DNA of 64,000 nucleotides from Agreia sp. Leaf210 (GCF_001421485.1 NZ_LMKK01000005.1:41818-105817), one strand, 5' to 3'; positions 16,778-25,059 are shown, numbered from the stretch's first letter. Translations and numbers: made by a program. The notes: generated by a model from the letters alone, not told the origin.

Positions 16778-18078
16778 CAGAAGTCCAGGAGGTTGCCGCG
16801 CAGCCCGCTATCGCCGAACTCCCGACGGATCAGCCCTCGACGGCGCAGAACGGGAACGAGCGGATCGAGGGTGCGGTGCACGTTCGCGGGATGCACCTGG
16901 CCAGCGAAGAGAAAGCCGTCTCCCCCGCTGGCCTCGCCGAGCTCCTCGAGGTGGTCGACGATCTCGTCGGCTGTGCCGATCACGGCGAGCCCGTCTCGGT
17001 TCGCACGCACCTGGAGGATCTCGCGCAGCGTCGAGCCGGGGGGCGCAGACTTCACGAAGTTGTCGAGGGTGCCCTGGTTGCTGTTCGTGGTGAGCTCGGG
17101 CAGCGGAGCGTCGAGGTCGAAGGCCTTGAAGTCGACTCCGGAGAGGTACGAGATCGACTGCAGGGCTTCGTCGATCGCGGCCTGGTTGAGATCGGAGCGG
17201 CGGGCCTTGACGCTGGCCGTCTCCTCGGCGTTGGCGGTGACGATCGGCGTGACCGCGAAGAGCACCTTCACGTGATCGGGGTTGCGACCCGCTGCCAGTG
17301 CGATCTGGCGGATGCTGTCACGGAATTCGCGGTTGCGCTCGGGCGTCGACGACAGGGCGATGATCACGTCGGAGTTCTGGCCGGCGAAGTCGCGACCTCG
17401 GCCGGACGCGCCCGCCTGCACCATGACGGGTTCCTGCGACATCGGCACGGTGTTGATCGGGCCGCGGACCTTGAAGAACTGCCCCTCGTGGTTGATCGGC
17501 GCCACCTTCGTGAAGTCGGCGAACACCCCGCGCTCCGCGTCTTCGAGCACCGAACCCGGAGCCCAGCTGCGCCAGAGCTTGCGGATGACGCTGACCCACT
17601 CGTCGGCGCGGTCGTAGCGCAGGTCGTGCTCGATCTGCAAGGCGCGCCCGTAGTTCTGCGCCGCCAGGTCGCTGCCGCTGGTCACCACGTTCCAACCGAG
17701 TCGGCCATCGGCGAAGTGCTGCAGCGTCGCCAGGAGGCGAGCCGCCGTGAACGGTTCGTAGAACGACGCGCTGAGAGTCGGCACGATGCCGAGGTTCTCT
17801 GTCGCCGACAGCAGATAGGGCACCAGCGGCAGGGGGTCGTGCTTCGGAGCGAAGCGCGCGTTGGCGAGGTTGACCTCGCTCGTGCCGCCATAGGTGTCGG
17901 GAACGGTGACGCCGTCTTCGATGATCAGCAGGTCGAGGCCGCTGTGCTCGAACAGCCGCGCGGCGTCTTGGTAGATCTGGGGCTTCTTCCAGTCGTAGCC
18001 GATGCCGTAGCTGGGGTCGCCCCAGCCCTGCACGCCGAAACCGGCGCCGAGAAACCATCCGAAATGAAGCAGAGCCAT
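16777..18078 (-). CDS. FMN-dependent monooxygenase, NtaA/SnaA/DszA (luciferase-like) family
   Basis: A 433-residue flavin-dependent monooxygenase of the nitrilotriacetate/pristinamycin/dibenzothiophene-sulfone group. It shows HFGWFLGAGFGVQGW at the N-terminus, GRLGWNVVTS and NYGRA in the flavin and substrate region, and MVQAGASGRGRDFAGQ, all diagnostic. Such enzymes use reduced FMN from a partner reductase to oxidise N- or S-substituted carbon; no flavin reductase is visible nearby. An AAAGG ribosome-binding site precedes the ATG. It lies 30 bases after the cysteine-synthase-like gene and overlaps the lyase-like gene, so the three form an operon. The substrate is unknown. Confidence 0.92.
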   Translation of the reverse strand: MALLHFGWFLGAGFGVQGWGDPSYGIGYDWKKPQIYQDAARLFEHSGLDLLIIEDGVTVPDTYGGTSEVNLANARFAPKHDPLPLVPYLLSATENLGIVPTLSASFYEPFTAARLLATLQHFADGRLGWNVVTSGSDLAAQNYGRALQIEHDLRYDRADEWVSVIRKLWRSWAPGSVLEDAERGVFADFTKVAPINHEGQFFKVRGPINTVPMSQEPVMVQAGASGRGRDFAGQNSDVIIALSSTPERNREFRDSIRQIALAAGRNPDHVKVLFAVTPIVTANAEETASVKARRSDLNQAAIDEALQSISYLSGVDFKAFDLDAPLPELTTNSNQGTLDNFVKSAPPGSTLREILQVRANRDGLAVIGTADEIVDHLEELGEASGGDGFLFAGQVHPANVHRTLDPLVPVLRRRGLIRREFGDSGLRGNLLDF

Positions 18079-18108
18079 AGCGATAAACCTTTGGAAAGAG
18101 AGCGTCGG

Positions 18109-19155
18109 TCAGATGGAATACGTGCCGACGCCGAGGTCGGTGAGCCACGCATCGTCGAACGCCTTGGTCAGATAGTTCGCACCGGTGTCGGGTGCGATCG
18201 CGACGACGACCGAACCCTGCGGGGCTTTCGCGGCCACCCGCAGAGCGACGGCCACGGCGAGCGCAGACGAGGGGCCGAGCAGCAGTGCCTCGGAAGCGGC
18301 GAGCGTGTGCACGGTGTCGTAGATCTCCTGATCCGACACCACGACGTACTCGTCGACGACCTCGTGGTGGTAGGTCTGCGGCCAATTCGACTGGGCCCAT
18401 CTGTTGCCAGCGCCCTCGACGTTGATCTGGCCGGCCGCGTTGCCGCTGTAGGTCGACCCGGTCGGGTCGGCCCCGATGACCCGGATGCGATCGGCCGAGA
18501 CATCCTTCAGGAAACGGCCCGTCCCACTGATCGTTCCGCCCGTGCCGACGGACGCGACGAGGTGGGTCACCTTGTGGGCGCTCTGGCGCCAGATCTCCGG
18601 CCCGGTGGTCTGGTAGTGGGCGCCCGGGTTGCTCTCGTTCTCGTACTGCGACGGACGCCACGCGTTGGGCAGCTCGGCCGCGATGCGATCGGCGATGGCA
18701 CGAGCATTGTTCGGACTCTCGGGCGGAGCCTCCCAGTCGGCCTCGACCAGGCGGGCACCGTAGGCCTTGAGCACGGCCCGCTTCTCGTCGGAGATGTACG
18801 CGCTGTGGATGATCACGACAGGGTGCCCCGTGAGCCGCCCGACCAGCGCCAGGCCGATGCCCGTGTTGCCCGAACTCGACTCGACGATGGTGGCGCCCGG
18901 CTTCAGCGCGCCGCTCGCCTCGGCGGCACGGATCATGTGCAGGGCGATGCGATCCTTCGCCGACCCACCTGCGTTGCGACTCTCGAGCTTCACGAGGACT
19001 CGCGCCGGAAGGCCGTGCGCCAGGACGTTCAATTCGATCAGTGGCGTGTTGCCGATGAGCGAGACGACCGACGGTGTGATGTCTTCGACGAGGTCGTCAC
19101 ACTGGCCGTCTCCTGACGCCGGAGCGGCCAGGGGTCGTGTGTCGAGGTTCGTCAT
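18109..19155 (-). CDS. PLP-dependent cysteine-synthase-family protein
   Basis: A 348-residue fold-type II PLP enzyme. The Schiff-base Lys67 is in NAGGSAKDR (usual form N-P-G-G-S-x-K-D-R), followed by SSSGNTGIGLAL and the phosphate-binding GTGGTISGTG. A segment with N-A-W-R-P-S-Q-Y-E-N is typical of the CBS-like/CysK branch. A 25-residue N-terminal extension precedes the core. It begins a five-gene operon with a flavin monooxygenase, lyase-like protein and reductase, so it is probably a specialised paralogue and not the housekeeping enzyme. The start is leaderless in type: TAGTGT, six bases, ATG. Confidence 0.9.
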   Translation of the reverse strand: MTNLDTRPLAAPASGDGQCDDLVEDITPSVVSLIGNTPLIELNVLAHGLPARVLVKLESRNAGGSAKDRIALHMIRAAEASGALKPGATIVESSSGNTGIGLALVGRLTGHPVVIIHSAYISDEKRAVLKAYGARLVEADWEAPPESPNNARAIADRIAAELPNAWRPSQYENESNPGAHYQTTGPEIWRQSAHKVTHLVASVGTGGTISGTGRFLKDVSADRIRVIGADPTGSTYSGNAAGQINVEGAGNRWAQSNWPQTYHHEVVDEYVVVSDQEIYDTVHTLAASEALLLGPSSALAVAVALRVAAKAPQGSVVVAIAPDTGANYLTKAFDDAWLTDLGVGTYSI

Positions 19156-19161
19156 GAGCCG

Positions 19162-19167
19162 ACACTA
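19162..19167 (-). promoter_or_regulatory. -10 hexamer TAGTGT of the five-gene operon
   Basis: On the minus strand TAGTGT is followed by CGGCTC and the ATG of the cysteine-synthase-like gene. No ribosome-binding site is present, as expected for a leaderless mRNA. It would drive the five genes from 19155 down to 12652. Confidence 0.55.
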
Positions 19168-19292
19168 CGACGACCAAGACGCTTCAGACCGTCGTGTGTC
19201 GTCCTGTTACACAGCGGCCCCGGAGGCTCCCGCTCGGCGGCAGGACTAGCATTGCTCGGGTCATTCGGAGTCAGCCAACTGGAGGTAGTCGC

Positions 19293-20156
19293 ATGAGCCA
19301 AGGATCACTCGTCTTCGCGGGCGGCGGCGTCGCCGGAATCGCCTGGGAGGTCGGCGTCATGCAGGGACTCTTCGACGCAGATCCGCAGCTCTTCGAGAGG
19401 CTGCTCGCCGCCGACACCCGCATCGTCGGCACCTCGGCCGGATCTGCAGTCGGAGCCCAGCTGGCCGGAGACACCGGAATCGCTGAGTCATTCGCCTCGC
19501 AGATCGAGGAGGAGACGGCCGAGCTCGGAGCCGACATCGACGCGGTCGAGCTGCAGGCGAAGTTCGTCGCAGCGGTCGAGGGCGCCACGTCTCCAGAGGA
19601 TGCGCGCCGCCGCATCGGCCGACTGGCTCTCGAGACCCCGTCGGTCGACGAGAGCGTGCGTATCGAGGTCATCCGCTCCCGGCTCGCCGATACCCGGTGG
19701 CCGCAGCGCGACCTCAGGGTCACCGCCGTCGAGGTCGAGTCCGGCGACTTCGTGGTCTTCGACCGCACGAGCGGGGTCGAGCTCGCCGACGCGGTCGCCG
19801 CGAGCTGCGCCGTTCCCGGCGTCTGGCCACCGGTCACGATCAACGGCTCGCGTTACATGGATGGCGGGGTCCGATCGGGCAGCAACGCCGATCTCGCGGC
19901 CGGCTCCGACTGGGTCGTCATCGTCACGCCTCTTCCCGGTGTGGGCGAGCCAGGCCTCGGCACGATTGCCACGGCCGAGCTCGACGCGCTCGGCGGCGTT
20001 CCCACCGTGATCATCTACGCCGACCCCGCATCGATCGCCGCCTTCGGCCCGAATCCCCTCGATCCTGCCACCCGCCGCGCATCGGCCGAGGCGGGCCGCG
20101 CGGTCGGCCGCGCATCCGCCGAGCGTGTCGCAGCTACGCTCGCGGCGGCGCTCTAG
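19293..20156 (+). CDS. Patatin-like phospholipase family protein
   Basis: A 287-residue patatin-type hydrolase. The oxyanion-hole motif GGGVAGIAWEVG is at residues 10-21, the nucleophile Ser in GTSAGS near residue 50, and the catalytic Asp in YMDGGVRSG. Enzymes of this fold hydrolyse acyl esters of phospholipids or other lipids. The ATG at 19293 has an excellent GGAGG ribosome-binding site; TAGCAT at 19247-19252 is a plausible -10. Here the transcript has a leader, unlike many neighbours. The next gene starts three bases after the stop, so the two are co-transcribed. Confidence 0.92.
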   Translation: MSQGSLVFAGGGVAGIAWEVGVMQGLFDADPQLFERLLAADTRIVGTSAGSAVGAQLAGDTGIAESFASQIEEETAELGADIDAVELQAKFVAAVEGATSPEDARRRIGRLALETPSVDESVRIEVIRSRLADTRWPQRDLRVTAVEVESGDFVVFDRTSGVELADAVAASCAVPGVWPPVTINGSRYMDGGVRSGSNADLAAGSDWVVIVTPLPGVGEPGLGTIATAELDALGGVPTVIIYADPASIAAFGPNPLDPATRRASAEAGRAVGRASAERVAATLAAAL

Positions 20157-20158
20157 GG

Positions 20159-20755
20159 GTGCTCTACGAGAGCCGGGGCGCGCGTCCGCGCGTCGATCCG
20201 GATGCGCTGGTCGCGGCATCCGCTATCGTCTCTGGCGATGTGACAATCGGGCCGGGCTCACGCGTCATGCACGGCGCCGTGCTGACGGCCGAGGACGGCC
20301 CGATCGTGATCGGCGCTAACGTCGTGGTGCTGGAGAACGCGGTGATTCGCGGGCGAGCGGGTCACGCCGCGATTATAGGCGACGAGGTCATGGTCGGGCC
20401 GCACGCGCACGTCAACGGATGCACAGTCGGTTCCGGCGCGTTCATCGCCACGGGAGCATCCGTCTTTCCCGGCGCGGTCATCGGTGAGGGCGCCGAGGTG
20501 CGCATCAACGCCGTCGTTCAGGTCAACACCCGACTCGCGGCGGGCGCCGTCGTTCCCATCTCCTGGGTGGCCGTCGGCGATCCGGCCCAGCTGTTCTCGC
20601 CCGACCGACACGACGAGATCTGGGCCGTGCAGCGCACGCTCGACTTCGTGGGCACGGTGTACGGGGCAGGGAACGACGCGACGATGAAGGACATCATGCG
20701 ATCCCAGTCCGAGTTCTACGGCGCGCACCGCGAAGACACCGAGCTGGCGGGCTGA
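20159..20755 (+). CDS. Gamma-carbonic-anhydrase-like hexapeptide-repeat protein
   Basis: A 198-residue left-handed beta-helix protein (residues 15-140) with successive hexapeptide repeats such as IVSGDVTIGPGSRV and VVVLENAVIRG. Histidines in GRAGHAAIIGDEVMVGPHAHVNG occupy the metal-binding positions of the gamma-CA/CaiE/PaaY family. The C-terminal helix region resembles that family also. Enzymatic activity is not assured, since many members are acetyltransferase-like or of unknown function. The start is GTG at 20159, immediately after the TAG stop of the patatin gene. The 3' end overlaps the convergent MFS gene by 40 bases. Confidence 0.85.
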   Translation: MLYESRGARPRVDPDALVAASAIVSGDVTIGPGSRVMHGAVLTAEDGPIVIGANVVVLENAVIRGRAGHAAIIGDEVMVGPHAHVNGCTVGSGAFIATGASVFPGAVIGEGAEVRINAVVQVNTRLAAGAVVPISWVAVGDPAQLFSPDRHDEIWAVQRTLDFVGTVYGAGNDATMKDIMRSQSEFYGAHREDTELAG

Positions 20756-21945
20756 GGCCGGTCGCTTTCTCTCAAGGCCCGGTATCGAAGCACGAGCGGT
20801 GAGAGCATGCCGAACGCGGCGACGAGCACTGTGACGCCGGTCATCGAGCCACGCAGCCCGACCGCGCTCGACAGCAGACCGACGAAGACAGGACCGAGGA
20901 GAAAGCCAATGTAGGCGGTCGTGGCGATGATCGACGTCGTGCTGCCGCGGATGTCGTCGTCGATGCCGCGCACCGCCTGACTCAGCAGAGTGGGGAACAA
21001 CACGGATGTGCCCACTGCCGCCAGCGCGAGACCGAGGAGGGCGACACCGACGTTCTCGGCAGCCGCCACGATGAGAGTGCCGACGACGGCGGTGGCGGCA
21101 CCTCCGACAAGGAGAGCGACAGCGGGAACCCTGGCGGAGAAGCCCACGACGAAACGGGTGATCGCCGCGCAGGCCGCAGAGGTCGCCGGAGCGATGGCGG
21201 CCAGAGCCGGCGACGCCTTCAGTTCGTCGACGAGGTAGATGGCGCCCCAGCTCTGGTGAGCGTTCTCTGCGGCAAAGCCGAGCGCCCCGACCAAGCCCAC
21301 GATGATGAACGGCAGAAGCAGGGTCTGCCTGCTGCGCATGGTGTTCGTTGTGCGGCCGGTTCCGGATGCGGCTCGGGTTCCGGTTCTCGCATGGGTTCCG
21401 GTTGTCGTACGGGTTCCGCGGGCGAACACCACGACGCCGCTTGTGAGGATCACGAGGCCTGAGACGAGGAAAATCAGGGGCGCCCCACCGCCGCTGGCGA
21501 AGATCGCACCCGCTCCGAGACTGCCCACCACGACGAACGAAGAGAAGACGGCGTGTGCGAGCGTGATGATTCGACGGCCCGATCGGGCCTCCTCCCCGCC
21601 TGCGAGGGCGTTTGCGGCGACGTCGGATGCCCCCGATGTCGCGCCGACCAGAAGCATGCCGACGCACACGGCCACGATGTCGCGGGCAAATGCGGCCACG
21701 ATGATGCCCGCTACCGCGAGGGTGACGAGGAGTAGACCGGTAATCCTGGTTCCGAATCGATCGACGGCTCGACCCGTGAACAGCATCGCCGGCAGCGCCC
21801 CGAGGCCGACGCAGAGCAGAGCGCCGCCGAGCTGAGCGTCGGACACCCCCGCCGTCTGTCTCAGCGCGGGCAGGGCCGCGCCCCACACACCCCAGAAGAT
21901 GCCGAACCCGGCGAACGCGACGAACGAGAGCGGAAGTCGATTCAT
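20716..21945 (-). CDS. MFS transporter
   Basis: A 409-residue protein with about twelve helices and typical MFS spacing, starting MNRLPLSFVAFAGFGIFWGV; the loop between helices 2 and 3 contains FTGRAVDRFGTR. The central loop between the halves is rich in R-T-x-T-G repeats of low complexity (about residues 195-220). The ATG at 21945 immediately follows an 18-base palindrome and has no ribosome-binding site; TATCGT seven bases upstream suggests a leaderless mRNA. It is divergent from a LacI-family gene that shares the 39-base gap, so it is probably that repressor's target. The substrate is unknown. Confidence 0.88.
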   Translation of the reverse strand: MNRLPLSFVAFAGFGIFWGVWGAALPALRQTAGVSDAQLGGALLCVGLGALPAMLFTGRAVDRFGTRITGLLLVTLAVAGIIVAAFARDIVAVCVGMLLVGATSGASDVAANALAGGEEARSGRRIITLAHAVFSSFVVVGSLGAGAIFASGGGAPLIFLVSGLVILTSGVVVFARGTRTTTGTHARTGTRAASGTGRTTNTMRSRQTLLLPFIIVGLVGALGFAAENAHQSWGAIYLVDELKASPALAAIAPATSAACAAITRFVVGFSARVPAVALLVGGAATAVVGTLIVAAAENVGVALLGLALAAVGTSVLFPTLLSQAVRGIDDDIRGSTTSIIATTAYIGFLLGPVFVGLLSSAVGLRGSMTGVTVLVAAFGMLSPLVLRYRALRESDRPQPASSVSSRCAP

Positions 21946-21963
21946 TTGTGTAACGATACACAA
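21946..21963. promoter_or_regulatory. Palindromic operator between MFS and LacI genes
   Basis: TTGTGTAACGATACACAA has perfect 7-base arms (TTGTGTA/TACACAA) around ACGA. It touches the ATG of the MFS gene and contains that gene's TATCGT -10 (minus strand), so a bound repressor would block transcription. The LacI-type regulator at 21985 is the obvious candidate. Confidence 0.75.
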
Positions 21964-21972
21964 TAGCAGCGG

Positions 21973-21978
21973 TAGGGT
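21973..21978 (+). promoter_or_regulatory. -10 hexamer TAGGGT, leaderless lacI-type transcript
   Basis: TAGGGT, six bases (GGTGTC), then ATG at 21985. It is identical in hexamer and spacing to the sdaA promoter. Confidence 0.55.
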
Positions 21979-21984
21979 GGTGTC

Positions 21985-22977
21985 ATGGCTTTGCAACGCG
22001 TCACGATGAGGCAGGTCGCCGCCCAGGCCGGCGTCGCCCCCATGACCGTGAGCTACACGTACACCCGGCCCGAGCGCGTCGCACCCGACACCCGCGCCCG
22101 AGTGCTCGCCGCCGCTCAGCACCTCGGCTACGCGGGTCCCGACCCGGTCGCGCGCTCTCTACGCAGCGGAGCGACCGGCAATCTCGGCGTGGTGTTAGGC
22201 GAGCATCTCAGCTACGCCTTCGAAGACCCCCAGGCCGCCCGATTCCTGGCCGGCGTATCGAGCGTCTGCGTCGAGAAACAGCTCGGGCTCGTTCTCATTC
22301 CCAGCACCGGAGCAGCCGACGACGTCGACCGCGTGCGCGAGGCTGCTGTCGATGGCTTTGTCCTCTGGACGACCGACGTTTCAGACCCCGTACTCGCGGC
22401 GGTCGCAAGAACGGGCCGCCCCGCGGCCATCCAGGGCGGTCCCTCCGCCCCGGGAGTCTCCGTCGTCTCCCCCGACGACCGGAGCGCGGCGCGGGCCATT
22501 GCGTCGCACATGCTCGCTGAAGCCACCTCACCGCTGATCCTGTCGTTTCCCCTCGACCGCGAGCGGAGTGCCGGCATCTGGCTCGGGCCTGATACGTCGG
22601 TGGGCTTTCCGATCACGCGAGCACGACTCGAGGGGTACCGAGACGCGATCGGCGAGTCTGGAAGGGCATGGAGCGATACACCCGTCGCCGTAGTGGGTCG
22701 AAACACTCGTGACGATGGTCGAGGGGCCATCCGCGATGCGCTCGTGCGCGCGCGCCCCGATGTCGTCATCGCGATGAGTGACCAACTCGCCGCCGGAGCC
22801 ATCGACATCCTGGGGTCGAGCGCCGCCGTCAGCGGGTGGGACGACAGCGACCTCGCCCAGACGCTCGGGTTCTCGAGCGTGAGCCAATCGCTCTACGATC
22901 AGGGCGTCACGTGCGCTCGCATCGCCTCCGGGTCCGCCAGCCCCGAGTCCCCCGCCTGGAGCCTGACGCTGCGCTGA
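21985..22977 (+). CDS. LacI family transcriptional regulator
   Basis: A 330-residue LacI/GalR regulator. The helix-turn-helix reads MRQVAAQAGVAPMTVSYTY (residues 8-26) with a hinge helix ending PDPVARSLRSG, followed by the periplasmic-binding-protein-like effector domain (TGNLGVVLGEHLSYAF onward). The recognition helix differs from the classic T-V-S-R-V-L. It is divergent from an MFS gene with the palindrome at 21946-21963 in between. Autoregulation and control of the transporter are inferred from position; the effector is unknown. Confidence 0.9.
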   Translation: MALQRVTMRQVAAQAGVAPMTVSYTYTRPERVAPDTRARVLAAAQHLGYAGPDPVARSLRSGATGNLGVVLGEHLSYAFEDPQAARFLAGVSSVCVEKQLGLVLIPSTGAADDVDRVREAAVDGFVLWTTDVSDPVLAAVARTGRPAAIQGGPSAPGVSVVSPDDRSAARAIASHMLAEATSPLILSFPLDRERSAGIWLGPDTSVGFPITRARLEGYRDAIGESGRAWSDTPVAVVGRNTRDDGRGAIRDALVRARPDVVIAMSDQLAAGAIDILGSSAAVSGWDDSDLAQTLGFSSVSQSLYDQGVTCARIASGSASPESPAWSLTLR

Positions 22978-23017
22978 CCGGTCGCCGCGTTCGGCGTCGG
23001 TGCGCACCCATCATCTG

Positions 23018-23055
23018 CGTTGATCGAGTAGGCCGCCCGCGGCCGTATCGAGACC
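23018..23055. repeat. Palindromic repeat, copy 1 (upstream of HNH gene)
   Basis: CGTTGATCGAGTA, a perfect hairpin GGCCGC-CC-GCGGCC, and GTATCGAGACC. The ends are roughly inverted. It resembles the dispersed short palindromes of Microbacteriaceae genomes; a diverged second copy lies downstream of the same gene. Confidence 0.65.
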
Positions 23056-23067
23056 CCATCCGGGGTC
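23052..23067. terminator. Small hairpin after the LacI gene
   Basis: GACCCC-ATCC-GGGGTC is a perfect 6-bp stem with a 4-base loop. There is no T-run after it, so termination is uncertain. Confidence 0.3.
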
Positions 23068-23182
23068 GCGACTGCTCCTTCACAGGGCACGCCTTCGGAT
23101 CGTTATCCACAGCCTTATTACCTGATCAACCAACAAATGCCGGTTACTACTCGGTGTCGGTGGGTGCTGTTTGACTTCTCGT

Positions 23183-24490
23183 ATGACATCCACAATCCCG
23201 CTCCTCGAACCCGACCCGTACGTGGTCGCGCTCGATGAGGTTGCCGCCCTCGATGCGCAGATAGCGATGCTGTCTGCGGTCAGGGCCAGGCGCGTCACCG
23301 AAGCGAGAAACCACCTCCATCGGCAAGCACCGTCAGATACCTCTACGGGCGGGCCGGTGTGGTCGACGGCCAGGGTAGAACGGGTCGAGCTCGTCACCGA
23401 GCTCGCACTCCTGACCCGCCGCACCGAACACCGCACCGCCACGCTGGTCGACACGAGCACGGCCCTCGTTGATCGGCTCCCAGCAACCCTCGCCGCGGTC
23501 ACCTCCGGTGCGGTGTCGTGGGAGCACGCCGAGATGGTCGCGAAACACGCGGACGGCCTCGAAGGCGAGGCCCTTGCCACGTACGACGCGAAGCTGGCTT
23601 CTCTGGCCGTCGAGGTGAATCCTCGGCAACTCGAGAAGAAGGCCCGCCACGAAGTCGAACTCGTCCAACCATCGACCGCGGTGGAGCGCGCCGAGAATGC
23701 CGCAGCTACCCGGCGCATCTACGTCGACCCGGCTGCGGATGGCATGGCCTGCCTCACCCTGTTCGCCCCCGCCCCCGAGATCCACGCGATCGCGGACAGG
23801 GCTATCAGGCTCGCCGCCGGATTGAAGCAGGGTGGTGACCCGCGCAGCATGGGGCACCTGAAGGTCGACGTCCTCACCGACCTGCTCCTCAACGGTGAGA
23901 CCTCGATACCCGGCGCGACCCGGGGTATTCGCGGCAGGGTGCACGTGATGGTCCCCGCGATGACACTGCTCGGCGTGGGTGACGAGGCCGCGATCCTCCG
24001 CAGCTATGGGCCGATCGACCCGGCGACCGCCGCGCAGTTGACGGCGGAGGCGACGTCGTGGCGACGCATTCTCACCGACCCGATAAGCGGGCGCATCCTG
24101 ACAACTGACCCGCGGGACTACCGACCGACTGCGCGCATGATCGATCACGCAAGGCTCGTGCACCCGACGTGTGTGTTCCCGGGGTGCACGGTCCCGGCGG
24201 AACAGGCGGATATGGACCACACCGAGGATCATGCCTACGGCGGCGACACAATCCCTGAGAACCTCGCCCCGCTGAGCACGGAGCACCATCGCGTGAAGCA
24301 CCACACCAGATGGCAGTTCATCCAGAACGTCGACGACACTCTCACCGCGACGTCACCGGCGGGTCACGCGTATCTCGTCCGCCCGCAAGGACAGATGAAA
24401 CCTGCGCCCCGGCAACTCGTCGCCCTGGTCGCCGCCACGGCGGCTGCCGCCACCACCCCGGAAGAGGAGCTCGGAGACTGCCCCTTCTAA
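23183..24490 (+). CDS. DUF222 / HNH endonuclease domain protein (13E12 repeat family)
   Basis: About 435 residues. Residues 20-300 form the DUF222 region (a long helical part with R-T-E-H-R-T-A and VEVNPRQLEKKARHEVE), and residues 330-385 an HNH nuclease motif: two Cys in HPTCVFPGCTVPAEQADMDH, then DHAYGGDTIPENLAPL and EHHRVKHH. Members are present in many copies in actinobacterial genomes and their function is unproven. I chose ATG at 23183; TTG at 23171 in the same frame is also possible, and neither has a good ribosome-binding site. The gene is flanked by two related palindromic repeats, which hints at past mobility. Confidence 0.88.
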   Translation: MTSTIPLLEPDPYVVALDEVAALDAQIAMLSAVRARRVTEARNHLHRQAPSDTSTGGPVWSTARVERVELVTELALLTRRTEHRTATLVDTSTALVDRLPATLAAVTSGAVSWEHAEMVAKHADGLEGEALATYDAKLASLAVEVNPRQLEKKARHEVELVQPSTAVERAENAAATRRIYVDPAADGMACLTLFAPAPEIHAIADRAIRLAAGLKQGGDPRSMGHLKVDVLTDLLLNGETSIPGATRGIRGRVHVMVPAMTLLGVGDEAAILRSYGPIDPATAAQLTAEATSWRRILTDPISGRILTTDPRDYRPTARMIDHARLVHPTCVFPGCTVPAEQADMDHTEDHAYGGDTIPENLAPLSTEHHRVKHHTRWQFIQNVDDTLTATSPAGHAYLVRPQGQMKPAPRQLVALVAATAAAATTPEEELGDCPF

Positions 24491-24508
24491 CGCCCTATAG
24501 ATATCTGC

Positions 24509-24558
24509 GCCGATCGAGTAGCGGCGCGAGGAACGAGCCCCGCATATCGAGATCACCG
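24509..24558. repeat. Palindromic repeat, copy 2 (downstream of HNH gene)
   Basis: GCCGATCGAGTAGCGGCGCG, a spacer with GAACGAGCCC, and GCATATCGAGATC. It shares the GATCGAGTA and TATCGAGA ends with copy 1, in the same orientation, with a different centre. Confidence 0.6.
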
Positions 24559-24591
24559 GAGCTGGTCTCGCCGCTCGTCTAACGCCGCTGG

Positions 24592-24597
24592 CAGACT
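24592..24597 (+). promoter_or_regulatory. -10-like hexamer CAGACT, leaderless type
   Basis: CAGACT, six bases (GACGCT), then ATG at 24604. It departs from TANNNT at the first base, so this is weaker than other examples in the window. Confidence 0.35.
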
Positions 24598-24603
24598 GAC
24601 GCT

Positions 24604-25026
24604 ATGCAAAGTCGTCACGTCAGCCGCGTCATTTCGGCGAGCCCGGAATCCGTCTACGAATTCGCAGCGAACCCCGACAACCTGCCGAAGTGGGCGTCGG
24701 GCCTAGCGCAGTCCGAGGTGACCCGCGAGGGCGACACCCTGTGGGTCGAGTCGCCGATGGGCCGTGTCTCCGTGCGATTTGTTGCGCCCAACGAGTTCGG
24801 CATTCTCGACCACGACGTGACACTTCCGTCGGGCGTGACCGTAACCAACCCTGTTCGAGCAATCGCGCACCCCGACGGCGCCGAGATCGTTTTCACCGTT
24901 CGGCAGCTCGATCTCGACGACGACGAATTCGAACGCGATGCGACCACCGTCGGGGAGGACCTCGATCGCTTGCGTCGGCTCGTCGAAGACGTCCGCGCCT
25001 CAACTGGCGGACCCACCGCCTCCTAG
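24604..25026 (+). CDS. SRPBCC family protein (polyketide cyclase/dehydrase-like)
   Basis: A 140-residue single-domain protein of the START/Bet v1-like SRPBCC superfamily, with the characteristic opening SRHVSRVISASPESVYEFAANPDNLPKWASGL and a C-terminal long helix (VGEDLDRLRRLVEDV). Such proteins bind small hydrophobic ligands in a deep cavity; no catalytic residues can be inferred. No ribosome-binding site is seen before the ATG. The gene precedes a metallophosphoesterase by 33 bases, but that gene has its own likely -10, so co-transcription is uncertain. Confidence 0.82.
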   Translation: MQSRHVSRVISASPESVYEFAANPDNLPKWASGLAQSEVTREGDTLWVESPMGRVSVRFVAPNEFGILDHDVTLPSGVTVTNPVRAIAHPDGAEIVFTVRQLDLDDDEFERDATTVGEDLDRLRRLVEDVRASTGGPTAS

Positions 25027-25059
25027 GCTGAGTGGGGTAAACCGTCGAACGGAGCATCC

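Noticed and set aside
16876..19116. 746-codon open frame on the plus strand across the monooxygenase and cysteine-synthase-like genes
   Set aside because: It spans two clearly conserved minus-strand genes and has shadow-type composition (Arg/Val/Asp/His-rich, no fold).
24491..24603. Insertion-sequence end or attachment site near the DUF222-HNH gene
   Set aside because: No transposase, target-site duplication or tRNA is present; the sequence is better explained by the short palindromic repeat.
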